DNA from: Halomonas sp.
GTDB taxonomy: Bacteria; Pseudomonadota; Gammaproteobacteria; Pseudomonadales; Halomonadaceae
NCBI RefSeq assembly: GCF_007692655.1
Contig: NZ_REBQ01000148.1
Location: forward strand, 1 to 42,122
Direction of reading: 5' to 3'
Length of the DNA: 42,122 nucleotides
Position 1 is the stretch's first letter; every line of letters begins with the position of its first letter. Positions 7,966 to 15,513 of this stretch are shown here, piece after piece. Below the pieces are notes generated by a model. That model did no database searches, was not told the origin of the DNA, and was given only the letters and a program-made list of their open reading frames with translations. Position numbers and translations under genes: made by a program.

Positions 7966-9180
7966 CTAAATGATGCCTGCCTTACTCAGCGCATGGCGCT
8001 GTTCTGCCGTGATACCAAGCTCATCCAGTACGCTCTCAGTATGTTGACCCAGATGAGGCGGTGCGGTGGTGGCGCTCATTTGTAGGCCGTTAAAGCGAAT
8101 GGGATTGGCAACGAGATCCACTTGACCCGCTTGGTCGTGTGACAAGGTTTGTTTAAGCCCACGGGCTTTCACATGGGGGTCGTCAAAGACACGGTCCAAG
8201 GTGTTAATAGGCCCGCAGGGTACGCCCACCGCCTCAAAAGCGGCCAGCCAGTGGTCGGTGCTGCGCTGCGCCAGGGCTGCTTCCAGCTGAGGGACAAGTA
8301 GGGCGCGGTTATTGACCCGGGCACCGTTAGTGGCAAAGCGAGGGTCTTCCGCTAAGGCTGGTAGAGAAAGCACCGTACAGAAGCGTTTAAACTGCTCGTC
8401 ATTACCGACGGCCATAATCATATGACCATCCTGGGTGGCAAACGCTTGATAAGGCACGATGTTGGGATGGGCATTACCCAGCCGCTGGGGCACGTTGCCG
8501 GAGGTCAGGTAGTTTAATGCCTGATTGGCAAGCACGCCGACCTGCACATCCATCAGCGCCATATCAATATGCACCCCCTCGCCGCTATCACGGCGCTGGT
8601 AAAGCGCTGCAAGTACGGCGTTGGCCGCGTAAAGACCGGTGAAAATATCGGTAAATGCCACGCCGCTTTTCACTGGACCGCCTCCCGGCTCATCATCGGG
8701 CTTTCCGGTAAGGCTCATAATGCCGCCCATGGCTTGGATCATAAAGTCATAGCCAGCGCGGTGGGCGTAGGGGCTCTCCTGGCCAAAGCCAGTGATGGAG
8801 CAGTAGATCAGCTTGGGATTCAGCGCTTTTAGGCTGGCGTAATCCAGGCCGTAGCGCTTTAGACCGCCGACCTTAAAGTTTTCTATCAGCACGTCAGACT
8901 GGGCAACCAACTGCTTAATGACTGCTTGGCCTTCAGGCTTGGCCATATCGACGGTTACCGAGCGCTTACCGCGGTTAGCACATAGGTAGTAGGCAGACTC
9001 CTCACTGCCCGCCAGCCAAGGAGGTCCCCAGTGACGAGTGTCATCGCCACTGCCGGGACGCTCTACCTTAATAACATCAGCCCCCATATCCGCGAGCATT
9101 TGTCCGCACCAGGGACCGGCCAGCACGCGGGAGATATCGAGTACTTTAATGCCGGCCAGTGGCTTGGTTTGGTTGCTCAT
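7966..9180 (-). CDS. CaiB/BaiF class III CoA-transferase, probably glutarate-specific
   Basis: A 404-residue family III CoA-transferase that passes CoA between carboxylic acids through an aspartyl-CoA intermediate. Seen: the N-terminal LAGIKVLDISRVLAGPWCGQMLADMGADVIKVERPGSGDDTRHWGPP block, the NRGKRSVTVDM segment, and the probable nucleophile Asp178 in AFTDIFTGLYAA, which aligns with Asp169 of formyl-CoA transferase. Annotated homologues are often called formyl-CoA or L-carnitine CoA-transferases, but the gene lies directly downstream of glutaryl-CoA dehydrogenase. The best reading is therefore succinyl-CoA:glutarate CoA-transferase (as human SUGCT or Pseudomonas GcdG), activating glutarate for GcdH. 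A 117-bp spacer with small repeats separates the two genes. Confidence 0.88.
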   Translation of the reverse strand: MSNQTKPLAGIKVLDISRVLAGPWCGQMLADMGADVIKVERPGSGDDTRHWGPPWLAGSEESAYYLCANRGKRSVTVDMAKPEGQAVIKQLVAQSDVLIENFKVGGLKRYGLDYASLKALNPKLIYCSITGFGQESPYAHRAGYDFMIQAMGGIMSLTGKPDDEPGGGPVKSGVAFTDIFTGLYAANAVLAALYQRRDSGEGVHIDMALMDVQVGVLANQALNYLTSGNVPQRLGNAHPNIVPYQAFATQDGHMIMAVGNDEQFKRFCTVLSLPALAEDPRFATNGARVNNRALLVPQLEAALAQRSTDHWLAAFEAVGVPCGPINTLDRVFDDPHVKARGLKQTLSHDQAGQVDLVANPIRFNGLQMSATTAPPHLGQHTESVLDELGITAEQRHALSKAGII

Positions 9181-9217
9181 AAGGGCTTACTCATAAAGGC
9201 GGTTTCCTTGACTGATG

Positions 9218-9304
9218 GCTGTCAAAAGGCAGTTTTCCTGGATTCTGTTAACAGAAGTCGTTGCTGTTAAAAGCAGTTGCTTTAAAAACAGGCGCTGTTA
9301 AAAG
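9218..9304. repeat. Short degenerate repeats between gcdH and the CoA-transferase gene
   Basis: Three copies of a GCTGTYAAAAG motif occur (9218-9228, 9263-9273, 9294-9304), two of them followed by GCAGTT. Between the first two is a perfect 14-bp palindrome, TTCTGTTAACAGAA (9243-9256). The last copy covers the gcdH stop codon. Origin and role are unknown; local duplication is the simplest explanation. Confidence 0.5.
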
Positions 9305-10476
9305 AACGACTGGATACCGGTCTGCGCACGTCCCAGGATCAGGGCGTGTACATCGTGGGTGCCTTCGTAGGTGTTCACCGACTCCAGGTTGACCATATGG
9401 CGAATAACGCCGTACTCGTCGGAGACGCCGTTGCCGCCGTGCATGTCACGGGCAACCCGTGCGATATCCAGCGCTTTGCCGCAGTTGTTGCGCTTGATCA
9501 ACGAGATCATTTCCGGTGCCCAGTTGCCGCTGTCCATCAAACGGCCGACCTGAAGTGCAGCCTGCAAACCCAGGGTGATTTCGGTCTGCATATCGGCGAG
9601 CTTTTTCTGAATCAGCTGATTCGCAGCCAGCGGGCGGCCAAACTGCTTACGGTCCAGTGTGTACTGACGACCGGCGTGCCAGCAGAATTCCGCTGTGCCC
9701 ATCACACCCCAGGCAATTCCGTAGCGGGCCTTGTTCAGGCAGCCGAAGGGGCCTTTCAAGCCACTCACATTGGGCAGCAGGTTCTCTTCGGGAACGAAGG
9801 CGTTATCGAGCACAATCTCACCGGTAATCGACGCGCGAAGTGATACCTTGCCTTCGATCTTGGGTGTCGAGAAACCTTCCGTGCCGCGCTCGACAATAAA
9901 GCCCTTAATCTGATTGTCGTGGGCAGCCGATTTCGCCCATACCACGGCGATGTCGGCGATGGGGCTGTTGGTAATCCACATTTTAGCGCCGGTGAGGCGG
10001 TAGCCGCCGTCAACCTTTTCCGCGCGGGTAATCATGCCGCCTGGGTCCGAGCCGTGATCAGGCTCGGTCAAGCCGAAGCAGCCGACCATTTCGCCGCTGG
10101 CAAGCTTAGGCAGGAATTTATGCTTCTGCTCTTCAGAACCGTAGGCCTCGATGGGGTACATCACCAGCGACGACTGGACGCTCATTGCCGAACGGTAGCC
10201 GGAGTCGACTCGCTCTACTTCACGGGCAATCAGACCGTAGGCAACGTGGTTAACACCGGCACCGCCGTACTCGGGTGAAACGGTGGCACCCAGTAAGCCA
10301 AGCTCACCCATTTCGGTCATGATCTCGCGGTCGAAACGCTCTTCGCGGAACGCTGAAAGCACTCGGGGTTGAAGGCTTGCCTGGCAGTAGTCATAGGCTG
10401 CATCGCGGATCTGGCGCTCTTCATCGGTGAGCTGTTGTTCCAGTAGCAGTGGGTCGTCCCAGTTGAAATGAGTCAT
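9298..10476 (-). CDS. gcdH: Glutaryl-CoA dehydrogenase
   Basis: An FAD-dependent acyl-CoA dehydrogenase (392 residues) that oxidises and decarboxylates glutaryl-CoA to crotonyl-CoA and CO2 in lysine and glutarate breakdown, passing electrons to ETF. Family signs: the N-terminal [18 protein letters not shown] block typical of GcdH, the [17 protein letters not shown] segment containing the GcdH-specific Arg (about residue 95), [16 protein letters not shown] (FAD and substrate loop), and the catalytic Glu in the [18 protein letters not shown] block (about residue 371). ATG 10476 is chosen because GAGGA precedes it and the N-terminus then matches the family; a longer frame runs 17 codons upstream without support. 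The CoA-transferase follows on the same strand. Confidence 0.95.
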   Translation of the reverse strand: MTHFNWDDPLLLEQQLTDEERQIRDAAYDYCQASLQPRVLSAFREERFDREIMTEMGELGLLGATVSPEYGGAGVNHVAYGLIAREVERVDSGYRSAMSVQSSLVMYPIEAYGSEEQKHKFLPKLASGEMVGCFGLTEPDHGSDPGGMITRAEKVDGGYRLTGAKMWITNSPIADIAVVWAKSAAHDNQIKGFIVERGTEGFSTPKIEGKVSLRASITGEIVLDNAFVPEENLLPNVSGLKGPFGCLNKARYGIAWGVMGTAEFCWHAGRQYTLDRKQFGRPLAANQLIQKKLADMQTEITLGLQAALQVGRLMDSGNWAPEMISLIKRNNCGKALDIARVARDMHGGNGVSDEYGVIRHMVNLESVNTYEGTHDVHALILGRAQTGIQSFF

Positions 10477-10530
10477 GGCGTGAATTCCTCGATTCGTTCC
10501 GCAGGCTGTATACGTTGCCCACAGCAATGG

Positions 10531-10598
10531 ATTGGCTGCAAATCAGCATAGAGCCAATGTATCGCCGTTTGTTTAAAATATCTACATTTTTTTAAAAT
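10531..10598. promoter_or_regulatory. Candidate operator elements upstream of gcdH
   Basis: The 129-bp gap between the regulator gene and gcdH contains an inverted repeat, ATTGGCT (10531-10537) with AGCCAAT (10552-10558). It also contains two direct copies of TTTAAAAT (10572-10579 and 10591-10598) spaced 19 bp apart, about two helical turns. Either could bind the neighbouring GntR regulator or form the promoter. Assignment is by inspection only. Confidence 0.35.
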
Positions 10599-10605
10599 GC
10601 AGAGT

Positions 10606-11370
10606 TTAGTGAATACCTCGCGCTTTCAGAACCCGTGTAATAATCGGTACTGGCGTCATTAAGTGGTCCCGCATCAGGGTGTCGGCCTGGGCGGTGTCTC
10701 GGGCCAAAATAACATCCACCAGGGCGGCGTGTTCCTGTCGCTTAAGCGCTAACGCTTGAGGCGACATCACGGTCTCCTGTAGCCATAGATGACGGTAGCG
10801 CTCTACTTGGTCAAATAGCGTGTTGCGCATTTGCAGCAGGTGGGGGGAGTTACAGCCGCTAGCGATAGCGGTATGAAAGGCTTTATGACGCTGATCCCAG
10901 ACATCCATAAGGTCATCAGGTGTGTTGATATCCGTCACTTTGGCCAGCCGGTGGGCGTTAGCCAGTACCAATGCCTCCCAGTCATCGTCGCCACGCTCGA
11001 TGGCCAGGCGTAATATCAGCCCCTCGAGCTGGGCGCGGGCGTCGTATATGTCGTTGAGCTCGGCCAGCGACATCGGCGCCACTCGATAACCTCGTTGGCT
11101 GATCGCGACCACCAGGCGATCAGCCACTAATTGTGACAGCGCTTCCCGCAGCGGACCCGTGCTGGCGCCGTAATGCTCTTTTAAACGGCTCATCAGCAGC
11201 TTTTGTTCTGGCGCATAGCGGCCACGAATAATGTCATGCTTAAGTTGGCGATAAGCGCTGATGGCTAAATTTTGGCGGGGTGCGCCGGGCTCGCTAGCAT
11301 GTGTATCTTTAATAGCGGACTCCTTATCATTTGGCTCCAAAACGCCGGTTTCAAAAGCATGGGACTCCAT
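10606..11370 (-). CDS. GntR family (FCD/FadR subfamily) transcriptional regulator, CsiR/GlaR-like
   Basis: A 254-residue repressor-type protein with a winged helix-turn-helix (about residues 36-102: AYRQLKHDIIRGRYAPEQKLLMSRLKEHYGASTGPLREALSQLVADRLV, then wing QRGYRVAPMS) and an all-helical FCD ligand domain (about 105-235) whose Asp/His metal-ligand pattern (RHKAFHTAIASGC; HAALVDVILARD) can bind carboxylate effectors. Overall it resembles CsiR/GlaR, the glutarate-responsive repressor of E. coli. It sits between gcdH and a divergent TAXI-TRAP operon, so it probably controls both in response to a C5 dicarboxylate. The ATG at 11370 has GGAG ten bases upstream; the first 30 residues are poorly ordered and a later start is possible. 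Confidence 0.87.
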   Translation of the reverse strand: MESHAFETGVLEPNDKESAIKDTHASEPGAPRQNLAISAYRQLKHDIIRGRYAPEQKLLMSRLKEHYGASTGPLREALSQLVADRLVVAISQRGYRVAPMSLAELNDIYDARAQLEGLILRLAIERGDDDWEALVLANAHRLAKVTDINTPDDLMDVWDQRHKAFHTAIASGCNSPHLLQMRNTLFDQVERYRHLWLQETVMSPQALALKRQEHAALVDVILARDTAQADTLMRDHLMTPVPIITRVLKARGIH

Positions 11371-11695
11371 GGCAGCGTGGCTCCTGAACTGAAAGGTAAA
11401 AGTAGTAAGGTAAGAGTTAAGAGTAGTGAAAGGTTAACGGTTATTGTCGGTAAATATTAACAATTTGACATAAAATAAGACATTATCGCGAAATCTCATC
11501 ATTTTTATGCTGCCTGGGCAGTTATGTCGGCTTTGCCTATTGCGCTGATAACGACCTATTAGCATCCAACGCATAAGCCGTGCTAACTTCTCCTCTACCG
11601 CTCCTGCCGACTTGAAGGTAGGTAGGAGCAGGGGCTTCAACACCTCCTTTATCGTCAAACATACCTATAAGTCCAAAAGGACGGAGGAAACGCTC
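11371..11695. promoter_or_regulatory. Divergent promoter region, GntR regulator / TAXI-TRAP operon
   Basis: This 325-bp region contains the start-side signals of both operons. A consensus-like TTGACA is present near 11464. Degenerate direct repeats of AAGGTAARAGT type cover 11393-11427, giving the regulator mRNA a pyrimidine-rich leader. A hairpin (GCTCCTGCC at 11600-11608 with GGTAGGAGC at 11621-11629) lies in the leader of the transporter operon. No gene was recognised. The region is the obvious place for the GntR operator, but I could not assign one. Confidence 0.45.
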
Positions 11696-12667
11696 ATGCG
11701 AACTCTACGCTCTCTATACACCACGGCAGCAGCCGCTTCTATGCTCGCGGTCGCACTTCCGGCAAGTGCCCAACAACTCTCCATCGCTACCGGTGGTACT
11801 GGCGGCGTTTATTACCCTATCGGCGGTGGTTTCGCTGAGATGATCAACAACCATATTGAGGGTGCTCAGGCGACTGCTGAGGTGACGGGTGCCTCGGTAG
11901 AAAATATGGGCTTGATCATGCGTGGCGACGCGGATTTGGCGCTTGTATTGGCAGACACTGCTTATCAAGCGTATACCGGCAGCGGTGATTTCGAAGGCCG
12001 CCAGATCGAGAATACTCGTGCGCTGGCGTCGGTTTATCCCAACGCTGTTCAGTTGGTCACCCTGGCTGACTCTGATATTGAAACGATCGCCGATTTAGTG
12101 GGCAAGCGAGTGTCGGTGGGCGCGCCGGGTAGCGGTACCGAGCTAAATGCTCGCGCACTGTTAGAAGCCAATGGCATTAGCTATAGCGACTTCACCCCTC
12201 AGCGCCTGAACTTCAACGAAACCGCTGATGCGATCCGAGACGGCGACATTGATGCCGGTTTCTGGAGCGTGGGGCCCCCAACTAGCTCTATTCTCAACCT
12301 TGCTGCAACTCGCGATATTCGCCTGATTGGTCTTTCTGACGAAGAGATCGCCAATGCCCAGGAAGTGGAAGCGGTATTTGCGCCTTATGAGCTCGAAGCT
12401 GGCATGTATGACGGCATGGATGAAACGGTCCAGACGATTGGTATCCCCAACGTGCTTGTTGTGAATGCTGATATGGACGAAGAGCTGGCTTATCAGCTGA
12501 CACAGCTGCTGTTTGAAAATATTGATGAGCTAATCGCTGTTCACCCTGCGGCGAATGACACTACCGTTGAGTTCACGATGGGCTCCACACCTGTGCCACT
12601 TCACCCAGGCGCTCTGCGTTACTTCGAAGAAGTCGACGCTGACATTCCAGATCGCCTACGCCCTTAA
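11696..12667 (+). CDS. TAXI family TRAP transporter solute-binding protein
   Basis: Periplasmic substrate-binding subunit of a TRAP transporter, 323 residues. A Sec signal peptide is evident (MRTLRSLYTTAAAASMLAVALPASA, cut before QQ). The mature start, LSIATGGTGGVYYPIGGGFAEMI, is the TAXI (TRAP-associated extracytoplasmic immunogenic) hallmark, followed by a type II binding-protein fold with KRVSVGAPGSGTELNARALL. The start at ATG 11696 is fixed by the signal peptide and GGAGG eight bases upstream; the open frame extends further upstream without support. The few TAXI proteins with known ligands bind glutamate or 2-oxoglutarate, and the neighbouring glutaryl-CoA genes point to a C5 dicarboxylate. 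It is the first gene of a three-gene operon. Confidence 0.93.
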   Translation: MRTLRSLYTTAAAASMLAVALPASAQQLSIATGGTGGVYYPIGGGFAEMINNHIEGAQATAEVTGASVENMGLIMRGDADLALVLADTAYQAYTGSGDFEGRQIENTRALASVYPNAVQLVTLADSDIETIADLVGKRVSVGAPGSGTELNARALLEANGISYSDFTPQRLNFNETADAIRDGDIDAGFWSVGPPTSSILNLAATRDIRLIGLSDEEIANAQEVEAVFAPYELEAGMYDGMDETVQTIGIPNVLVVNADMDEELAYQLTQLLFENIDELIAVHPAANDTTVEFTMGSTPVPLHPGALRYFEEVDADIPDRLRP

Positions 12668-12682
12668 ATTTCGGATAGCTGA

Positions 12683-13222
12683 ATGGCTGGGCAAGGGCAA
12701 CGCAATGTTTTGCCGCGCTTACTTAACAACAAGGGTTGGCTACTCGTTGCGTCATTGATTTGCTTACCACTCGCCGGAGCAGGGGCCACCCCTGCTCCGG
12801 CGGTTTCGTCTGACCGTCTGCAAGTGGTCACCGAGCAGGGTGACCTGCTGGTGGATACGCCAGCGCCTCCTGGCATGAGCTGGTGTATTAAGTGGAACCA
12901 CTCGGTGAAGCAGTTCACTGTGCTGGACTGCTACCAAAACGTTGCAGGCAGGATGGTGTTAGAGCGTAGCCACCAGCCCGATTTTGCAGCGGGTTTAGGG
13001 CATACCCTTGGACGCGGTGAGCAAGTATCTGACGGAGAGGGTGGTTACTGGATTGAAGCGATTAACGAGCCAGTGGCCAACAACCGCTACGCGTTGCGTG
13101 TGGGTTCCGACGCGGTTAATCACCGTGTGGTATGGCATGACGGTGAGAATTGCCACGACATTAGCCTGAGCGACCATGTGCCCGGTCAGCGCGTTACTAT
13201 CCAAATGATCACATCCAAATGA
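12683..13222 (+). CDS. DUF1850 protein, TAXI-TRAP operon accessory
   Basis: A 179-residue exported protein of the DUF1850 family. An N-terminal basic stretch and hydrophobic segment (about residues 17-35, NKGWLLVASLICLPLAGAGATPA) form a signal peptide or anchor. The core contains the family pattern 'WNHSVKQFTVLDCYQN' (about residues 71-86) and 'EGGYWIEAI', with three Cys in the mature part. DUF1850 genes are repeatedly found between a TAXI binding protein and its fused permease, exactly as here (15 bp after the first gene, 61 bp before the third). Its role in transport is not established; a periplasmic or membrane-linked helper is inferred from context alone. Confidence 0.85.
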   Translation: MAGQGQRNVLPRLLNNKGWLLVASLICLPLAGAGATPAPAVSSDRLQVVTEQGDLLVDTPAPPGMSWCIKWNHSVKQFTVLDCYQNVAGRMVLERSHQPDFAAGLGHTLGRGEQVSDGEGGYWIEAINEPVANNRYALRVGSDAVNHRVVWHDGENCHDISLSDHVPGQRVTIQMITSK

Positions 13223-13283
13223 TCAACACGGCGCCGCCCAGCGTGAACTAAACGTAAGCCAGACAACGTCTGACGAGGATTCC

Positions 13284-15302
13284 ATGAACCTACCCAAGCA
13301 ACCGCCAGTCATAATGCCGGGCGGTAATGCGATTCAACCCCGCATGGTGCTGTGGTCCATCACCATTGTGGCGGTGGGTCTTTCCCTGTTTCAACTCTAC
13401 TCCGCCGGTATTCAACCTCTCGGACTTTTTTACCAACGCAGTATTCATCTTGCGTTGATCATGACCCTGGCTTTTTTGATGTTTCCCGCCTTTGGCCCCA
13501 GGCGTAAGCGAGGTGTGCTGGGCTGGGGGATTGATCTGCTCTTTTTGGCCGGTGCGGCGTTGACCGGTGGCTATTTAGTGATCAATTTGGATGAGATTTT
13601 CAGCCGGGCAGGATTTTGGAGTGAGACCGATATCCTGGTGGCCTGTATTGCCACCGTCACCGTACTAGAAGCCAGTCGGCGTGCGGTGGGTTTTGGTATG
13701 ACGGTGATTGGCTTGCTGGCCATTGTGTATGCGTTTGCTGGGCCCCGTGGTGAGCTGCCGTGGCTGGGACAGTGGATGCCCGGGATTCTGGAGCACCGTG
13801 GTTACAGCATTGATCGTGTGGCCGGTCAGCTTTACCTGGGACAAGAGGGTATTTTTGGTCTTCCCCTGGGCGTAGCGGCCACCTATATCTTTATTTTTGT
13901 GCTGTTTGGTGCCTTTTTAGAGAGCACCGGCGCGGGCAAGTTCTTTATTGATATGGCCTATGCGGCCACCGGTCGTCAACGCGGCGGCCCAGCTAAGGCG
14001 GCGGTGTTAGCCTCGGCGGGTATGGGGTCTATTTCTGGCAGCGCAATTGCCAATGTGGTGACGACCGGTGCGTTTACGATTCCGCTGATGAAGCGACTGG
14101 GCTATAAGCCCAAGCAGGCAGGTGGCATTGAAGCAGCCGCTTCTACCGGTGGGCAAATTATGCCGCCGTTGATGGGGGCGGGGGCGTTCTTGATTGCTGA
14201 GTACACCAATACGCCGTACCTGGAAATTGTCAAAATCAGTATCCTGCCGGCGATTATGTATTTCGCGACGGTCTATTTATTTGTTCATATCATTGCGCTG
14301 AAGCAAGGCATGCAAGGGCTGCCCAAAAATGAACTGCCGCAAATGCGTCAGGTGATGAAGGATGGCTGGCACTTCTTGCTGCCACTGGCAGTGCTGGTTT
14401 GGCTGCTGGTGATGAATATGTCACCGATGCGGGTAGGTTACTACGCGGTGGTGACCATGATTGTGGTCGCCGTGCTGCGCTATGCACTGTGGTTCTTCTT
14501 TGTGGCGCCCAGGCAGGGCCAAGCGGTGACCGTTACTACCACTTTGGGCGTTATACGTGCAGGGTTGGTCAAGCTGGTAGAAGGGCTTGAGTTGGGTGCG
14601 CGCAACGCGGTGGCGGTTTCCATGGCCTGCGCCGTGGCCGGCATTATCGTTGGCGTGGTGGGCCTGACCGGCCTGGGGCTGAAGTTCTCTTCCATGATGC
14701 TGGCCTTCTCTGGCGGCAACATCGTGCTGGCTCTGGTGATGGTGCTGCTGGCGAGCCTGATACTGGGTATGGGGCTGCCGGTGACGGCGAGCTATATCGT
14801 GTTGATTGTTCTGGTGGGGCCTGCACTGACCGCTGAATTTGGGATACCGCTATTGGTCGCCCACTTGGTGGTGTTCTGGTACTCCCAGGATTCGAATGTG
14901 ACGCCGCCGATAGCCTTGGCAGGCTTTGCCGGGGCGGCGATTGCAGGCAGTAAACCAATGGAAACCAGCTTCCAGGCGTGGAAGTTCGCGAAAGGTCTCT
15001 ACTTGATTCCGTTGTTTATGGTCTTTAATCCCGAGATTATCATTGGCGGCCCGGTGCCGGTGGTGATCTGGAACGGGATCATCGCCATACTGGCGCTGGG
15101 GGCCTTTGCCGCTGCATTGGAGGGGTACCTGTTTACCAGGATGTCGTGGCTACCTCGCATCGCCATTACTGGTGCCATTTTTGGGGTGTTCTATCCCAAT
15201 CTAATGACTGAGATAGCCGGTGTTGTGGTAATGGCTGCCGCCATTGGTGCAAATTGGCTGGCGAGCAGACGTGAAGCGCCCACGGCCCCTGCCAGTGGCT
15301 AA
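13284..15302 (+). CDS. TRAP transporter permease, fused small and large membrane subunits (TAXI type)
   Basis: A 672-residue polytopic inner-membrane protein of the TRAP 4TM/12TM fusion family, which joins the DctQ-like and DctM-like subunits. It imports a solute delivered by the TAXI protein using a sodium or proton gradient. Multiple hydrophobic helices run from about residue 24 to the C-terminus. DctM hallmarks include GAFLESTGAGKFFIDMAYAATGRQRGGPAKAAVLASAGMGSISGSAIANVVTTGAFTIPLMKRLGYKP (about 205-275), ASTGGQIMPPLMGAGAFLIAEYT, and LILGMGLPVTASYIVL (about 495-510). The ribosome site GAGGA lies five bases before ATG. A strong terminator follows, so this ends the operon. Confidence 0.95.
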   Translation: MNLPKQPPVIMPGGNAIQPRMVLWSITIVAVGLSLFQLYSAGIQPLGLFYQRSIHLALIMTLAFLMFPAFGPRRKRGVLGWGIDLLFLAGAALTGGYLVINLDEIFSRAGFWSETDILVACIATVTVLEASRRAVGFGMTVIGLLAIVYAFAGPRGELPWLGQWMPGILEHRGYSIDRVAGQLYLGQEGIFGLPLGVAATYIFIFVLFGAFLESTGAGKFFIDMAYAATGRQRGGPAKAAVLASAGMGSISGSAIANVVTTGAFTIPLMKRLGYKPKQAGGIEAAASTGGQIMPPLMGAGAFLIAEYTNTPYLEIVKISILPAIMYFATVYLFVHIIALKQGMQGLPKNELPQMRQVMKDGWHFLLPLAVLVWLLVMNMSPMRVGYYAVVTMIVVAVLRYALWFFFVAPRQGQAVTVTTTLGVIRAGLVKLVEGLELGARNAVAVSMACAVAGIIVGVVGLTGLGLKFSSMMLAFSGGNIVLALVMVLLASLILGMGLPVTASYIVLIVLVGPALTAEFGIPLLVAHLVVFWYSQDSNVTPPIALAGFAGAAIAGSKPMETSFQAWKFAKGLYLIPLFMVFNPEIIIGGPVPVVIWNGIIAILALGAFAAALEGYLFTRMSWLPRIAITGAIFGVFYPNLMTEIAGVVVMAAAIGANWLASRREAPTAPASG

Positions 15303-15349
15303 TATAGGGTGCTGAGCACTGGGTAACCAAGCCCTAAAGCGAGTTAATG

Positions 15350-15383
15350 AAAGGCCTAGAGATCATATCTCTGGGCCTTTTTT
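15350..15383 (+). terminator. Intrinsic terminator of the TAXI-TRAP operon
   Basis: A 14-bp stem with one G-U pair (AAAGGCCTAGAGAT pairing with ATCTCTGGGCCTTT, three-base CAT loop) is followed by further T residues. It begins 47 bp after the permease stop codon. Confidence 0.88.
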
Positions 15384-15475
15384 ATTAATAAACGTCTATT
15401 TACAGGGGGTTATTACAATTTTTGAGGGCCTACTTTATGGGTAGTCCTTGCCATCCATGCGATCAGTCTGTTTAA

Positions 15476-15499
15476 ATATATTGATATATCTCTATATAT
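15476..15499. promoter_or_regulatory. Imperfect 24-bp palindrome upstream of the OYE gene (candidate operator)
   Basis: An AT-rich dyad whose two 12-bp halves, ATATATTGATAT and ATCTCTATATAT, match as reverse complements at 20 of 24 positions counted over the whole element. It ends 14 bp before the OYE ATG and just before its AAAGGA ribosome site, a repressor-like position. AT-rich dyads of this type are usual targets of ArsR-family repressors, and one is encoded next downstream; the pairing is inference. Confidence 0.55.
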
Positions 15500-15513
15500 A
15501 AAAGGATTTAAGC

